Notes under the pieces: generated by a model
What the model saw: the letters and a program-made list of their open reading frames with translations, nothing else
What the model was told of the DNA's origin: nothing
Database searches by the model: none
Shown: positions 26,727 through 36,600 of the stretch, piece after piece
How positions within the stretch are numbered: the stretch's first letter is position 1
Layout of the letters: each line of letters starts with the position of its first letter
Translations under genes and position numbers: made by a program
Assembly (NCBI RefSeq): GCF_029433095.1
Contig: NZ_JARNTX010000001.1
Span: 1,364,001 to 1,428,000 of the forward strand
DNA length: 64,000 nucleotides
Direction of reading: 5' to 3'
Source of the DNA: Hymenobacter sp. YC55
Lineage (GTDB): Bacteria > Bacteroidota > Bacteroidia > Cytophagales > Hymenobacteraceae

Positions 26727-27608
26727 ATGCGTCACCGCATCCTAGAACCCATCAACGCCACGGATAACCTGGCCCTGCTCTTTAACGCCTACCTGCGCGG
26801 CCTCTCCACGTTCGACCTCGTGACGGTGCCGCGCGAGACGATGGCCGAGTGCAACGCCGCTTTCCAGCGGGAAGCCCAGGGCGACAAGCCCAAGCACTCC
26901 ATTACCGACCAGGCCCGCCGTTACTACGAGATGACGGTGCTCTGCAACTCGCTCCACAGCGTTCACCGCCAAGTCGTAGGGGCGCTGGCCCTGCTCGAAA
27001 ACTTTTTAAAAACCTACCAGGCAGACCTGACCAAGTACGCCATCGAAAAACGCTTGAAAACCATCGATGAGTGGGGCAGCGATGACGAGACGGACTGGGA
27101 GCCCGACGGCTTCGACGAGGAAGGCCAAGTATGGAAGGTAGCCTACAAGGACGACCCTGAAAGCCTGGCGCCTTACAGCCTGCACAACGAGTTGGCCGGC
27201 TTCTTTAACGGCCACGATACCCGCGGTGAGTACATCGGTACCAGCCACCCCTCGGAGTTTGCCGTCTACACCCACGCCGTGGCCACGCAGACGGAGCTCT
27301 CGCTGCGCAAGATGTTCTCGCACGGGCTCAAGCAGGATATCACCCTCCACAGCGTCGGCCCCGAGGGGGAGATGGTACCGGTTTCGCTCGCCGATCAAAT
27401 TGAGGACGAGCTCAACGAAGACCTCGTCAATACGTCGCTCGCCAACGAGTTCAACGCCGTACTCTACAAGTGCGAGGAGTTAGGGCAACTCTACCGCGAA
27501 ATGGCGCCCGATGACTTACCACGCTATGTGCAGCTCTGCGGCTGGCTACACAAGCTGGTGCATGAAGTACCGCGCTTCGAACCCCCCAAGGGCTTCGCTG
27601 CCGAATAA
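26727..27608 (+). CDS. Hypothetical protein, 293 aa
   Basis: Helical acidic protein with MRHRILEPINATDNLALLFN at the start and DEWGSDDETDWEPDGFDEEG in the middle. No family recognised. GC content and codon use match the replication genes, and the next gene (27648) is also unrecognised and similar in size and charge. Confidence 0.65.
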   Translation: MRHRILEPINATDNLALLFNAYLRGLSTFDLVTVPRETMAECNAAFQREAQGDKPKHSITDQARRYYEMTVLCNSLHSVHRQVVGALALLENFLKTYQADLTKYAIEKRLKTIDEWGSDDETDWEPDGFDEEGQVWKVAYKDDPESLAPYSLHNELAGFFNGHDTRGEYIGTSHPSEFAVYTHAVATQTELSLRKMFSHGLKQDITLHSVGPEGEMVPVSLADQIEDELNEDLVNTSLANEFNAVLYKCEELGQLYREMAPDDLPRYVQLCGWLHKLVHEVPRFEPPKGFAAE

Positions 27609-27647
27609 TCCCTCTTTTCCCTGTCCTCTCCATAGTCTATACCCGCC

Positions 27648-28289
27648 ATGAGCAAGATCACGCAACTCGAAACCGTGCACACGCACCTGACCATGCGCCT
27701 GCACTACTTCATCACCCGCCTGCTGCGCGTCGAGCAGTACGAATTCACGCCGGAGACCTTCGACTACTATACCAAGAGCGTCGGCCAGGGCACGATCATG
27801 CAAGCGGAAATCGAGGACCATTGTGATAGTCTGCGCGCCATCGAAGCCGCCTGCCACCACGGGTTGGCCGGTACTGCCCCCGAAGGGTTTGAAGAGTACG
27901 GCTACGAGTTTACCGAAGCGCCAGAAGTGCCCCTGCTGCCCTACGACCCCTATACCGATATACTAGGCTACCTGGCTGGTGGCGCCAATATCAGTTGCCT
28001 CACTTTAAGCCCCGCGCTGCTACGATTTATAGAGCTCCTACCCGAAGTAGCCGCCGAGCGGGCTGAGCGGGATGCAACGGGCCAAGACGGCGTACTTATG
28101 CGCTTCGATGAAGTAGGTGACTGCCGGCCGATGACTCGTAGTGAGCTGCTGCGCGCCGGCAACAAAGCAGTGCTTGAAGCGGTAGAGGAAAGCCTGTTTG
28201 CCACCACCTACGCCGACGACATGCAACGCATTCAGGAGTTAGCGCACGCCCGCGGTGATTTAAGGCAGATTCTCAGCCTGATAGCGTAG
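27648..28289 (+). CDS. Hypothetical protein, 213 aa
   Basis: Starts MSKITQLETVHTHLTMRLHY; N-terminal helices, then an acidic tail rich in E and D. Follows the 26727 gene by 39 bases, in the same direction and with similar composition, so it is probably co-transcribed. Function unknown. Confidence 0.65.
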   Translation: MSKITQLETVHTHLTMRLHYFITRLLRVEQYEFTPETFDYYTKSVGQGTIMQAEIEDHCDSLRAIEAACHHGLAGTAPEGFEEYGYEFTEAPEVPLLPYDPYTDILGYLAGGANISCLTLSPALLRFIELLPEVAAERAERDATGQDGVLMRFDEVGDCRPMTRSELLRAGNKAVLEAVEESLFATTYADDMQRIQELAHARGDLRQILSLIA

Positions 28290-28295
28290 CGCCGC

Positions 28296-28565
28296 TTACG
28301 GTTTAGGGGGCTTAACAAAGATCAGGGTGCTGTAGGTGGAAATATTATCAACGCCGCCCTTGCCGCTCCCGCCAACCGTGCTTTGCAGCACATATCCCTG
28401 CTCGTAGAGGGTCGCAATAACCCGCTGGTAGCCGACGGAATAGCCTCCTTCATCTGCGAGCCGTTCTCGAATTCCACTACTTCCGGCGTGGCCGTACCGC
28501 GGGCGATTAACAACAGTATGGAACTCGGTTGCTCGACGACAACCGTCTGCTTCTGTTCTCTCTAC
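28296..28565 (-). pseudogene. Frameshifted small gene related to the SHOCT-linker and the 7145 fragment
   Basis: Reverse strand reads REQKQTVVVEQPSSILLLI, then ATPEVVEFENGSQMKEA; near 28450 the frame must shift to continue as GGYSVGYQRVIATLYEQGYV and end in VKPPKP. A stop sits directly upstream of the first part (ATG TAG), so there is no proper start. The 7145-7320 fragment matches its second half and the 8099-8350 protein shares the KQTVVV-QPS segment. Confidence 0.6.
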
Positions 28566-28571
28566 ATTTGG

Positions 28572-29006
28572 TTAATACTTAGTATAACGTCTTGTCTCTA
28601 CGCTGCCTTCCTTATTGCTGCGGCGAAGATCGTCGACTAAAGTCAGTTTTTTGGTAGTAAAAAGCTCAATCGTAGACGTAAGACTGTACGTGGGATAGTT
28701 CGTTGTTAACGTCTCTGATGTTATTGAGTAAGTTCCACTCATGTAAATTGACTTAGTCCCGTTAAGGTGTGTTAAAAACTGAATTGACTTATCTGCTGAG
28801 AATCTTACACTGTAATAGTCTCCTTTTTGTTCTATTGTGACATCAGACAACTTAACCCCTCGGTTATCGTATGTCGCGGTTGATTCGGACACTAATTGCC
28901 AATCGCCAACGATACTACCTAATGGCGCGGTTTCTTCCTTTTTACACGCTAGCAGAGCAAAAAAAAGATAAATTGTAAACAAACGAGAGAATAGTGCTGT
29001 ATGCAT
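28572..29006 (-). CDS. Putative lipoprotein, 144 aa
   Basis: Starts MHTALFSRLFTIYLFFALLA with the lipobox ALLAC at about residue 20, then KKEETAP. The mature domain is a beta-barrel-like sheet (VGDWQLVSESTATYDNRGVK, YYSVRFSADKSIQFLTHLNG, YMSGTYSITSETLTTNYPTY) that resembles lipocalin-like periplasmic lipoproteins. The frame extends upstream but the ATG at 29006 gives the signal peptide. AT-rich beside its neighbours. Confidence 0.7.
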   Translation of the reverse strand: MHTALFSRLFTIYLFFALLACKKEETAPLGSIVGDWQLVSESTATYDNRGVKLSDVTIEQKGDYYSVRFSADKSIQFLTHLNGTKSIYMSGTYSITSETLTTNYPTYSLTSTIELFTTKKLTLVDDLRRSNKEGSVETRRYTKY

Positions 29007-29155
29007 TATAACTGCTGTATGCGGATTAATAATGGTGACAAATGTAAGCAGCCTTGTTAGATTATTGCTATTGCTGAACTTTGCGAGAATGGTCTGATTG
29101 CCTGACCCTTGACAGATACCTTGTTTTAGCTTCTTCTTTTTGCCATCGCTACGCA

Positions 29156-29440
29156 CTACGGCAGTAACTCAGTGCTTACTTCTTCGACAGTGAAGAACTC
29201 GCTTCGGAACAGGTTGGATTCGCGTTCCGCAATCGGAAAGCGGGACGCAATAGCCTCGTAGGTGGTTTCCGAAATCTTGAGGTGGGCTACTTCTCCTCGT
29301 GTACCCTGCCCCCGGTCCCCATGAATGCAAAGCAGGTGGTCGAACTGGTTGAGCGGTTTGTACTTGAAAATACGGATGAAGGCTTGATGCTCACGGTAGG
29401 CATCTAACTCTATTGGATCGGAAAGCTTTTTCGAACTCAT
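29156..29440 (-). CDS. Hypothetical protein, 94 aa
   Basis: Starts MSSKKLSDPIELDAYREHQA and ends FFTVEEVSTELLP. Mixed alpha/beta, no membrane segment. It is the only minus-strand gene directly before the terminase region, with its promoter probably in the structured 29441-29733 interval. Confidence 0.5.
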   Translation of the reverse strand: MSSKKLSDPIELDAYREHQAFIRIFKYKPLNQFDHLLCIHGDRGQGTRGEVAHLKISETTYEAIASRFPIAERESNLFRSEFFTVEEVSTELLP

Positions 29441-29565
29441 GTGGACGCAGAAAAGCCCGAAGATAGTAACCCTCTAGGCTTGTAACCATAAAACCCAGAG
29501 TCCCGGGTTTTACGAAGCTCTCCGCAAAACTTCAGTTATCCTTAATCTGGTGGGGTAAGTTAAGT

Positions 29566-29694
29566 AGTCTCAAACAGTCCCGTGTCCCACTTGTGGGAAT
29601 GAGACTGTTTGGGACTATTGGTTTTGGGGGCGCCCTACAAGGTGGATATTGCCCACCATTTCCATAAAAACGTCAAAACACGCTTTTATGGAAA
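29566..29694. repeat. Cluster of inverted repeats before the terminase genes
   Basis: Within the 29441-29787 gene-free interval: AGTCTCAAACAGTCCC (29566-29581) and GAGACTGTTTGGGACT (29601-29616) are 16-base inverted repeats with two mismatches, and nested between them is a perfect TCCCAC/GTGGGA stem (29585-29598). Downstream TTTCCATAAAA (29659-29669) and TTTTATGGAAA (29684-29694) form a perfect 11-bp inverted repeat. These suit operator or packaging-region elements (no pac or cos site is proven). Confidence 0.6.
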
Positions 29695-29787
29695 CCACTG
29701 TTTACAACTGCTAAGCGGGTCAGCTACACGCCTTTGGGCGCGGGGGTGTCAAAAATAGGTTTGCGTGTCTCACCTACGCAAACCGCT

Positions 29788-30267
29788 ATGCTGCTAAGCC
29801 CCCAGAAAGAGCTATTCATCCAAGAGTATTTACAGCACGGCGATGCCATCAAGGCCGCCGTAGCCAGCGGCTGCAGAGCCGATAATGTACAAGTCCTAGC
29901 CGAGCAGTGGCTGGCCGATCCGCGGGTGGTGGCCGCGATTGCCGGCACTCAGTACGCCCGCACCGTCTTAAGCGGTTTTTGCGAGCAGTGGGTGCGCCAG
30001 CAGCTCACCACGATCATTGAGCGCTGCATGGCCCCGCGCCCTGTGGTGCGGGTACAGGCCGACGGCACACTGCAGCAGGCACTCGATGAAACCGGGGAAG
30101 GCGTCTGGTCTTTCGACAGTACGGGCGCGGTGGCGGCGCTGGAGCTGCTGGGTAAACACATCGGCTTTTTCGGGCGCCACAACCAGCAGCTGCACCCAGC
30201 GCCCATCACGCCCGATTACGAAGCGCCGGCCGAGAAGAGCGCCCCAGAGCAACCTGCTAGCCTCTAG
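29788..30267 (+). CDS. Terminase small-subunit-like protein, 159 aa
   Basis: Starts at ATG 29788 (MLLSPQKELFIQEYLQHGDA). The first 60 residues, EYLQHGDAIKAAVASGCRAD and following DPRVVAAIAG, form the DNA-binding helix pattern of TerS proteins (KxxxFIxEYLxxGxAxxAAxxAGY). The C-terminal 80 residues are variable and end GRHNQQLHPA. A second TerS-type gene at 30976 lies next to the large subunit, so this one may be a paralogue or regulatory protein. Confidence 0.55.
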   Translation: MLLSPQKELFIQEYLQHGDAIKAAVASGCRADNVQVLAEQWLADPRVVAAIAGTQYARTVLSGFCEQWVRQQLTTIIERCMAPRPVVRVQADGTLQQALDETGEGVWSFDSTGAVAALELLGKHIGFFGRHNQQLHPAPITPDYEAPAEKSAPEQPASL

Positions 30268-30277
30268 GTCGGTCGTG

Positions 30278-30937
30278 ATGCAACTCTATGCCTCCGCCCG
30301 CGGGCCGCACATCGAGCCCTTCTACCCGGCCGACGAGAGCCGCAACCCCGCCTCCGCCTACGCCCTGCAGGAGCGCCTGCGCAAGGCCTACCAGGAAGTG
30401 CTGCTGAACTGGTGGGATATTGATGCCCTGATCCTGGCCTGCTTTGGGGAGCGCCACGGCAAGCGCCGGTTTGCTGCTGAAGAGCGCCTGCAGTACGAGG
30501 TGCCGGAACTCTTAGAGCGCATGAGCGCGAAGGAACTAGCCTTGGCCGCGCAGATATTTCGTACTTCCACCCTCGTCGGCTTCGTCTGGCATGTGCTCGG
30601 GCAAGAGCGGTCGGTGCAGCACCGCTTGGAAGAGCCCTGCGATCAACGCCTCTGCGACGACAAGCACGCCCGGGCGGCTTCCTTAGGACAAGGCCAATGG
30701 AAGCGAGGCCAGCGCCACGCGCCACCCGTGCCGTGCTCGTGTCACCTTCCCTCACCTGCGCCTAGGGAAAGGAACACGCCCTCCGGTCCCGTCGGCTCCC
30801 ATACCGCTGTACCGGTACCAGCTGCCCCGGTCGCTGCTGCGCAGCCGTTGCCAGCGTCCATGTCGGCCGCGCAAAACCATCGATACCGCGTCAAGCAAGC
30901 GCAGGAGCGCAAACGCCTCAAGCGCAAACGGCGGTAA
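30278..30937 (+). CDS. Hypothetical phage protein, 219 aa
   Basis: Starts at ATG 30278 (MQLYASARGPHIEPFYPADE), 10 bases after the TerS-like stop. The N-terminal 120 residues are helical, the tail is a basic Pro/Ala-rich linker ending HRYRVKQAQERKRLKRKRR, a nucleic-acid-binding type tail. The upstream in-frame extension to 30017 overlaps the TerS-like gene and is rejected. Not recognised. Confidence 0.6.
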   Translation: MQLYASARGPHIEPFYPADESRNPASAYALQERLRKAYQEVLLNWWDIDALILACFGERHGKRRFAAEERLQYEVPELLERMSAKELALAAQIFRTSTLVGFVWHVLGQERSVQHRLEEPCDQRLCDDKHARAASLGQGQWKRGQRHAPPVPCSCHLPSPAPRERNTPSGPVGSHTAVPVPAAPVAAAQPLPASMSAAQNHRYRVKQAQERKRLKRKRR

Positions 30938-30975
30938 CTGCCCCTTTGTAGTCTCATTCTGCTTACCAGTGCCTT

Positions 30976-31764
30976 ATGCAGTCCCCAAATCAAAGCGAGC
31001 GTTCCGTGGGTGATGCACCCGATGCCAACCCGAAAAAACCCGAGAAACTTACCGAGAAACAACTGCGGTGGGTGGAAGAGTACCCCAAGCATTTCAATGC
31101 GAGTCGGGCCGCGCGGGACGCCGGGTATTCGGCGGAGTCCGCCGCAGATATGGGATATCAAAACAAGCAGAATCCGGCTTTGATGGCCTTGGTAGACGAG
31201 CGGCACAAGGCCCTGACCATGTCAGCCGACGAGGCCACACGGCATCTGAGTGATATGGCCGCCACGCGCCTCAATGACTTTCTAGTAGTGCGGGAAGTGC
31301 AGGGCTACGAGATGCGGGAAGAGTACGTGACCGTGTTGCGAACGCACGCGCAGAACAAGCTCAAGCGCCTGCAGGAAGCAGCGAAGAAGCTGCCTAAGAA
31401 GAACAATCCTTTCGACGCTTCTATTGCCGAGTTGCATATCGAAATCGTCGGCTACGACATCGAGATTGAGCGCTTCGGTGATGACGTGGCGCGGCTGGTG
31501 CCGGGCCGGCCCATCGTCGCGCAAGTAACCGAGTTTGATTTAGTCGCGCTGGCCAAGGCCAAGGATGTGGGCCGCATCAAGAAGTTCAAGCACACCAAAG
31601 AGGGGGTGGAAGTCGAAACCTACGCGGCGGATAATGCGGCCCGGGATATTCTCAAGCTCAACGGCCGCTACGAGAAGCACAACCAGCAGAAAAAAGCCGA
31701 GGTAACCATTACGATCGGCGGGCGCACGATCTCTTCCCAACCCGCCGTGAGCGATGAAACTTAA
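30976..31764 (+). CDS. terS: Terminase small subunit
   Basis: A 262-residue TerS. Residues about 25-65 hold the signature LTEKQLRWVEEYPKHFNASR and AARDAGYSAESAADMGYQNK (helix-turn-helix that recognises the packaging site). Downstream is a long helical region and a basic tail. The stop overlaps the start of the large-subunit gene by 11 bases, the classical terS-terL arrangement. Confidence 0.85.
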   Translation: MQSPNQSERSVGDAPDANPKKPEKLTEKQLRWVEEYPKHFNASRAARDAGYSAESAADMGYQNKQNPALMALVDERHKALTMSADEATRHLSDMAATRLNDFLVVREVQGYEMREEYVTVLRTHAQNKLKRLQEAAKKLPKKNNPFDASIAELHIEIVGYDIEIERFGDDVARLVPGRPIVAQVTEFDLVALAKAKDVGRIKKFKHTKEGVEVETYAADNAARDILKLNGRYEKHNQQKKAEVTITIGGRTISSQPAVSDET

Positions 31765-33208
31765 GCTGGACGTACAGGAAGATGCCGTCAACGACGTGTT
31801 TCGGCCGTATCTGCTGAGCCGGGCCCGCTACCGCCTGTTCTGGGGCGGGCGCAGCAGCAGCAAGAGCGACTTTGCGATGCTGGACTTGCTCATGCAGTGC
31901 TTGGTGCTGCCCTACTTCAAGTGCCTGATGATTCGCAAGGTGGCTGACACCATCCAGGGCAGTATCTGGGCCACCTTGAAGGACGTAGCCGAGCGGGAGG
32001 GGCTCGAGCAGTACTTCTTCTTCGGTACCAGCCCACTGGTCATCAAGTGCCTGCTCAACGACAACATCTTCCTGGCCCGGGGCCTTGATAACCCCAAGAA
32101 GATCAAGTCCACCCGCGAGCCTACGCACGCCATTTACGAGGAGGCTAACGAAACCAGCGAAGACGAGTTCGAGGTGGTGTCGACCACGCTGCGCAGTTCG
32201 CGGCCCGATGCCGTGATTCAGGAAGTGTTTCTCTTCAACCCCGACCAGGAAGGCGACTATCAGCAGTTTTGGCTCTGGCAGAAGTTCTTCCGTGACACGG
32301 GTCATCCCAATTGCACTACGTTTTCGGACATGCTCTCCACCGAGATGGACGGGGAGATCATTGCTGAGCCCTACGAGGTGCTGCACTCTACGATTCGCGA
32401 CAACCGGTGGGCTAAGAAAGAGGAAATTGCCCGCTACAAGCGCTATGGGGACGTGAACCCCGAGACGGGCCAAGTGTACGACGAGTACCTGTATCGCATT
32501 TGGTACTTAGGCCTGTGGGCTACTAGGCGCACCGACAACGAGTTCTACGAGTCCTTCCGGCGCGGTCTGCACGTCAAGCCCACGCCCTACGTGCCTGATA
32601 AACCCATTCTGCAGGGCTGGGACGCCAACGCCTTGCCTTATTCGGCCATGCTTATGTGCCAGCCGATAACCGAAGACAAGGTGCTGACGCTGCGCTTCTT
32701 TTATGAGTACACCCTGCCGCCGCCGCGGAGTGGTATTCGCAACACGGGCAAGCAGTTCCTCTTGGATCGCACCGCCAACGGCTGGTCCACAAGTCCCGTG
32801 TTTTTGACGGGCGACTCGACGCTGCGCAACAGCAAAATAGGGGAGGAGCGCAGTAGCCTCTTCGAAGATGTACAGGCCGCCGTGCAGTCGGCGCTGCACA
32901 GCAACAGCACGGCCCTGTGGCCCCGCCGCAACGCGGGCGTGATGCGCCGGCGCGACTTCATCAATTATGTGCTACGCGGGGGCTTAGACCGCGTGCGAAT
33001 CCAGATCGACCCGGGCTGCGTGAAGCTCATCGAAGACCTCGAGCAGGTACAGACCGGCGTGGAGGGCAAGGTCAAGCCCAAGGTGCACGACAAAGCCCTG
33101 GGGGCCACCTACGAGAAGCTAGGGCATTGCGCCGATGTGTTTGACTACATCACCCTGAGCCTCTTGCAGCAGCATTACGAGGCCTTTGTCGCTGGCCGTG
33201 ACGACTAG
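31754..33208 (+). CDS. terL: Terminase large subunit (packaging ATPase/nuclease)
   Basis: A 484-residue TerL of the PBSX type. The ATPase part has Walker A GGRSSSKS (31-38) and Walker B with THAIYEEAN (124-132). The C-terminal RNase H-like nuclease has acidic residues in GWDANALPYS (about 285), FLTGDSTLRN (about 352) and HCADVFDYI (about 465). Together with TerS it packages DNA. A phage portal protein would normally follow at once; here the next genes are a 96-residue unknown and the tape measure. Confidence 0.92.
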   Translation: MKLKLDVQEDAVNDVFRPYLLSRARYRLFWGGRSSSKSDFAMLDLLMQCLVLPYFKCLMIRKVADTIQGSIWATLKDVAEREGLEQYFFFGTSPLVIKCLLNDNIFLARGLDNPKKIKSTREPTHAIYEEANETSEDEFEVVSTTLRSSRPDAVIQEVFLFNPDQEGDYQQFWLWQKFFRDTGHPNCTTFSDMLSTEMDGEIIAEPYEVLHSTIRDNRWAKKEEIARYKRYGDVNPETGQVYDEYLYRIWYLGLWATRRTDNEFYESFRRGLHVKPTPYVPDKPILQGWDANALPYSAMLMCQPITEDKVLTLRFFYEYTLPPPRSGIRNTGKQFLLDRTANGWSTSPVFLTGDSTLRNSKIGEERSSLFEDVQAAVQSALHSNSTALWPRRNAGVMRRRDFINYVLRGGLDRVRIQIDPGCVKLIEDLEQVQTGVEGKVKPKVHDKALGATYEKLGHCADVFDYITLSLLQQHYEAFVAGRDD

Positions 33209-33297
33209 CTACCCAATGATTTCCTTCCCGCGCGGCTACTTCGCGGCTACTTTTCGTCCCAGAGTAACGCTTCTTACTACTTCACCCCAAACGCCCC

Positions 33298-33588
33298 ATG
33301 GCTGATCAGTCCTCAGATTTTACCCCGCTCGGTATTACCATCCCGGCCGCCACGACCGACGAACTGCTGCACGCGCTGAGCGTGACTGTTATCACGCAGC
33401 AAGCAACCATCAACCTGCTCTCTGGCCTGCTGCTGCAAGTTTATTGCACCGTCAATCAGATGCCGCTCGCAGAAGGAGAGGCGCTGCACGATCGCCTCTT
33501 CGCTAGCTGCGTGGCCTCGGCCAATCAAGGCTTTGTCGACACGCTGCGGGAACGGCAGCACATGATCAAGAGCTTCCTGCATCAATAG
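33298..33588 (+). CDS. Hypothetical protein, 96 aa
   Basis: Starts MADQSSDFTPLGITIPAATT; two amphipathic helices (LLSGLLLQVYCTVNQM, CVASANQGFVDTLRERQHM). It sits where head-tail or tail genes would be expected and could be a remnant of one, such as a chaperone-like tail assembly protein; this is inference. Stands 37 bases before the tape measure gene. Confidence 0.6.
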   Translation: MADQSSDFTPLGITIPAATTDELLHALSVTVITQQATINLLSGLLLQVYCTVNQMPLAEGEALHDRLFASCVASANQGFVDTLRERQHMIKSFLHQ

Positions 33589-33625
33589 ACCCGCTTTCTT
33601 TTCTACCCTGCTACCTCCTCACTTT

Positions 33626-36600
33626 ATGGCTGATATCGGCACTCTTTATATTCTGGATACGTCGGCAGCTGAGGCCGCATTGGACCGGCTGGCGGCCAAG
33701 GAAAAACAGTTTGCCGATGCCGTGAAGACGTCGCAGGCGGTCAACAAACAGCAGTTTACGGACGCTGCCCAAGCGGCGCTTACCTACCAGAACCGCTTAA
33801 GCAACGCTGCCGCCGAAGTGCAGCAAGCCACGGCCGTACACCGTGAGCTACGAGCCGTCGTGCGCGACCTCGTACTGCAAGAGCGGGAGCTTACCCAAGC
33901 GCAGGCCAACACGAAGGAGCCCGCCAAGCTACGCGAGATCAAGAGCCTGCTGCAGCAAAACCAAGCCGAGCAGAAGAAGGTCCGCGCCGAAATCAGTCTC
34001 AATACCGCAGCCCTCGAAAAAGAGAAAGCAGCAGAAGCAGCTATCACGGCCGAGATTCGCAAGCAGGAAGCGGCCGAGAAAGCCGCAGGTGCCGCGGCGA
34101 GCAATCGGGATAGCAAGGGGCGGTTCGTAAAAGGCGCTTCCACGCCCGACGTTCCCACTCCTGCCGTTGGTGGTGTGGGCAATGTACTGACCGGCGGGGC
34201 CATCATCGGCGGCGTTACGGCGCTGGCCGGGGCGGTCACCTCGCTCGGGGAAGACATCTTCGAAACCACGGCCAAGTACGAGAGCTTCCAAGCGATCCTA
34301 AGCAACGCGTTGGGTAGTGAAGCCGCCGCCGCCGAGGCCTTGCAGCGCATTCAGGACCTAGCCGCCAAGACCCCGTTTTCGGTCGAAGAACTGACGGCGT
34401 CCTACATCAAGTTCGTCAACCGCGGCATCGTCCCCTCCCAAGCGGAGCTACTCAAGCTCGGGGATGTGGCCGCCTCGCAGGGCAAGTCCTTCGACCAGCT
34501 GACCGAGGCGGTGCTTGATGCGGGCACCGGTGAGTTTGAGCGGCTCAAGGAATTCGGTATTCAGGGCAGCAAGACCGGCAACCAGATCGAGCTCTCGTTT
34601 AAGGGTGTCAACAAGACGGTCGCCAACACGCCAGCCGCCATCAAGGACGCGCTCGTTTCCTTCGGCGAACTCAACGGCGTGGCCGGCACCACGGCCAAAG
34701 TATCGCAGACGCTCGAAGGGCAGCTCTCCAACCTCAAGGACCAAGCCGACCAGTTGGAGAACGAAGTCGGCCAAGGATTGCGGCCCGTGTTTGCCTTCCT
34801 GCTGCAAACGCTCGTGCAGCTCTTCGGCTTTATCAAGCAGAGCGGCGGGCCATTGCGCGAGTTTGCCAACTACTTCGTTGAGTTGTATAACTCGTCCACG
34901 GCCTTCCGGCTCGGCGTCAACACCCTCTTTGTTGGCCTGCAAAACGGCGTCGCTGTCGCCAAGGGCTCGATTGGCTTGCTGGTAAATGAGTTGGTTGCGG
35001 CCGGTAAAGTCGTCAAGGGCGTGTTCACGCTGGACTTCGACCTCATCAAACAGGGCTACAACGACGCGGGCAAAGCGCTGAAGGCTACATTGCTCAATAC
35101 CGGCGAGCAGGTTGGCAAGAACATTCAGGAAGGGCTAGACCGCACCTTCAACCCGAAAAACAAAGTGGCGCTGCTCGGCGTCAACGAAAAGGACGTGGCC
35201 GCCCAGGGTTCGGCCCTCGAAAAAGCCGCGACTCGCATCAATGCCTCGCAAGTAGCCCAAGTGAAGGTCAATCAAAAGGCCTTGGAGAAAGCCTTGCGTG
35301 AGCGCGAAGCTGCCCTCAAGGCCCTGCGGAGCGAACAGGAGAAGTTGCAGGAAACCGCCGCCAAAATCGAACTCGATAGCTTAAAAGACCAGGGCCAAGC
35401 CCGCGCCGCCGAGCAGTTGCGGCAAGACCGGTTGCAGATTGCGCAGATCGAGCAGAGCCTCAAAGACCGGGAAGCCGCCGTGCGCAAGGCTGGCGGCAAG
35501 GGCAGCAGTGCTGATGGGGTGATCGACGGGGTACAGCGCCAGCAAGTGCAAGTGCTGACCCAAGCAGCCGAGAAGCGCTATGCCGATGCTTTGTTCAAAA
35601 TCAACCAAGAGCAGTATGATCGGCTGCTCAATTTACAAGAGGATTCCGACGCCAAATCACGCGAACTGCTAGAACGCCGCTACGAGAATGAGCGTGCCGC
35701 TGCGCAAGGACAAAGCGACGTACTGCAGGCCCTAGAGGCCGCTAAGCAAGCCGAATTGCTAGCCTTAGAGGCGAGTGCTGAGCAGAAGAGGTTGGAAATA
35801 CGCCGCAACTTAGAAACCAACAACGCCCAAGTGCGTGCCACGGTCGCTGGCCCGGGCACCGGTCGCAGCGAACGAGAGGCCCGGCAGCAGGAGCGGCTCG
35901 AGTTAATCGCGCAGGACGAAAAGTTTTACCAAGACGAGATTGCCAACTCTGTGCGGTTTGAAGCCGAGAAAGGGGAGGCCATTCGGTCGGAGGCGCGTAA
36001 GCAGCTGGCCTTGCTAGCACAGGAACGCAAAAAAGCCGAGCAGGATGCCAAAGGCTTCGACATCTACAGTCTGATCCTAGGCGAGAGTGATGATGAGGAA
36101 GGTAAAGGCCGTAAAGCACTCGATGATACGCTAGGTGCTGTCGTCGACTTCTATGCGCAGTCGCTGCAAGCGCAGCAGCAAGCCACCGACGCGCGTGTTG
36201 GGCAAGCCGACCGCAACATAGCCGACCTACAGAGCCAGATTGCGGCCGAGATACAGCTCAACAAAGCGGGCAGCGCCTCTAATATTGCGGGACTGCGGGA
36301 ACAAATAGCGGCCGAGAAGGCTGCCCGCCGCGACGCGTTGAATGACAAGCGCAAAATTGCTAGAGAGCAAGTTATCCTTGATACCTTAACGCAGGCGAGC
36401 AGCGTTGCCGTCGCTGTAGCGAACGCACTGGCGGCCTTGCCAGTACCCTTTAACCTAGTTGCAGCTGCGCTGCTCGTCACCACGTTTATTGCCACGAAAG
36501 CAAAGGCATTTGCCGCCGCTGGCAAGCAACCTGAGGGGTTCTACAGAGGGGGCTATACCGGAGGCAATGACAAGAAGGAGGAACGCGGCGTAGTACACGG

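Noticed and set aside
30017..30277. N-terminal extension of the 30278 gene
   Set aside because: It overlaps the TerS-like gene in another frame and has no coding character.
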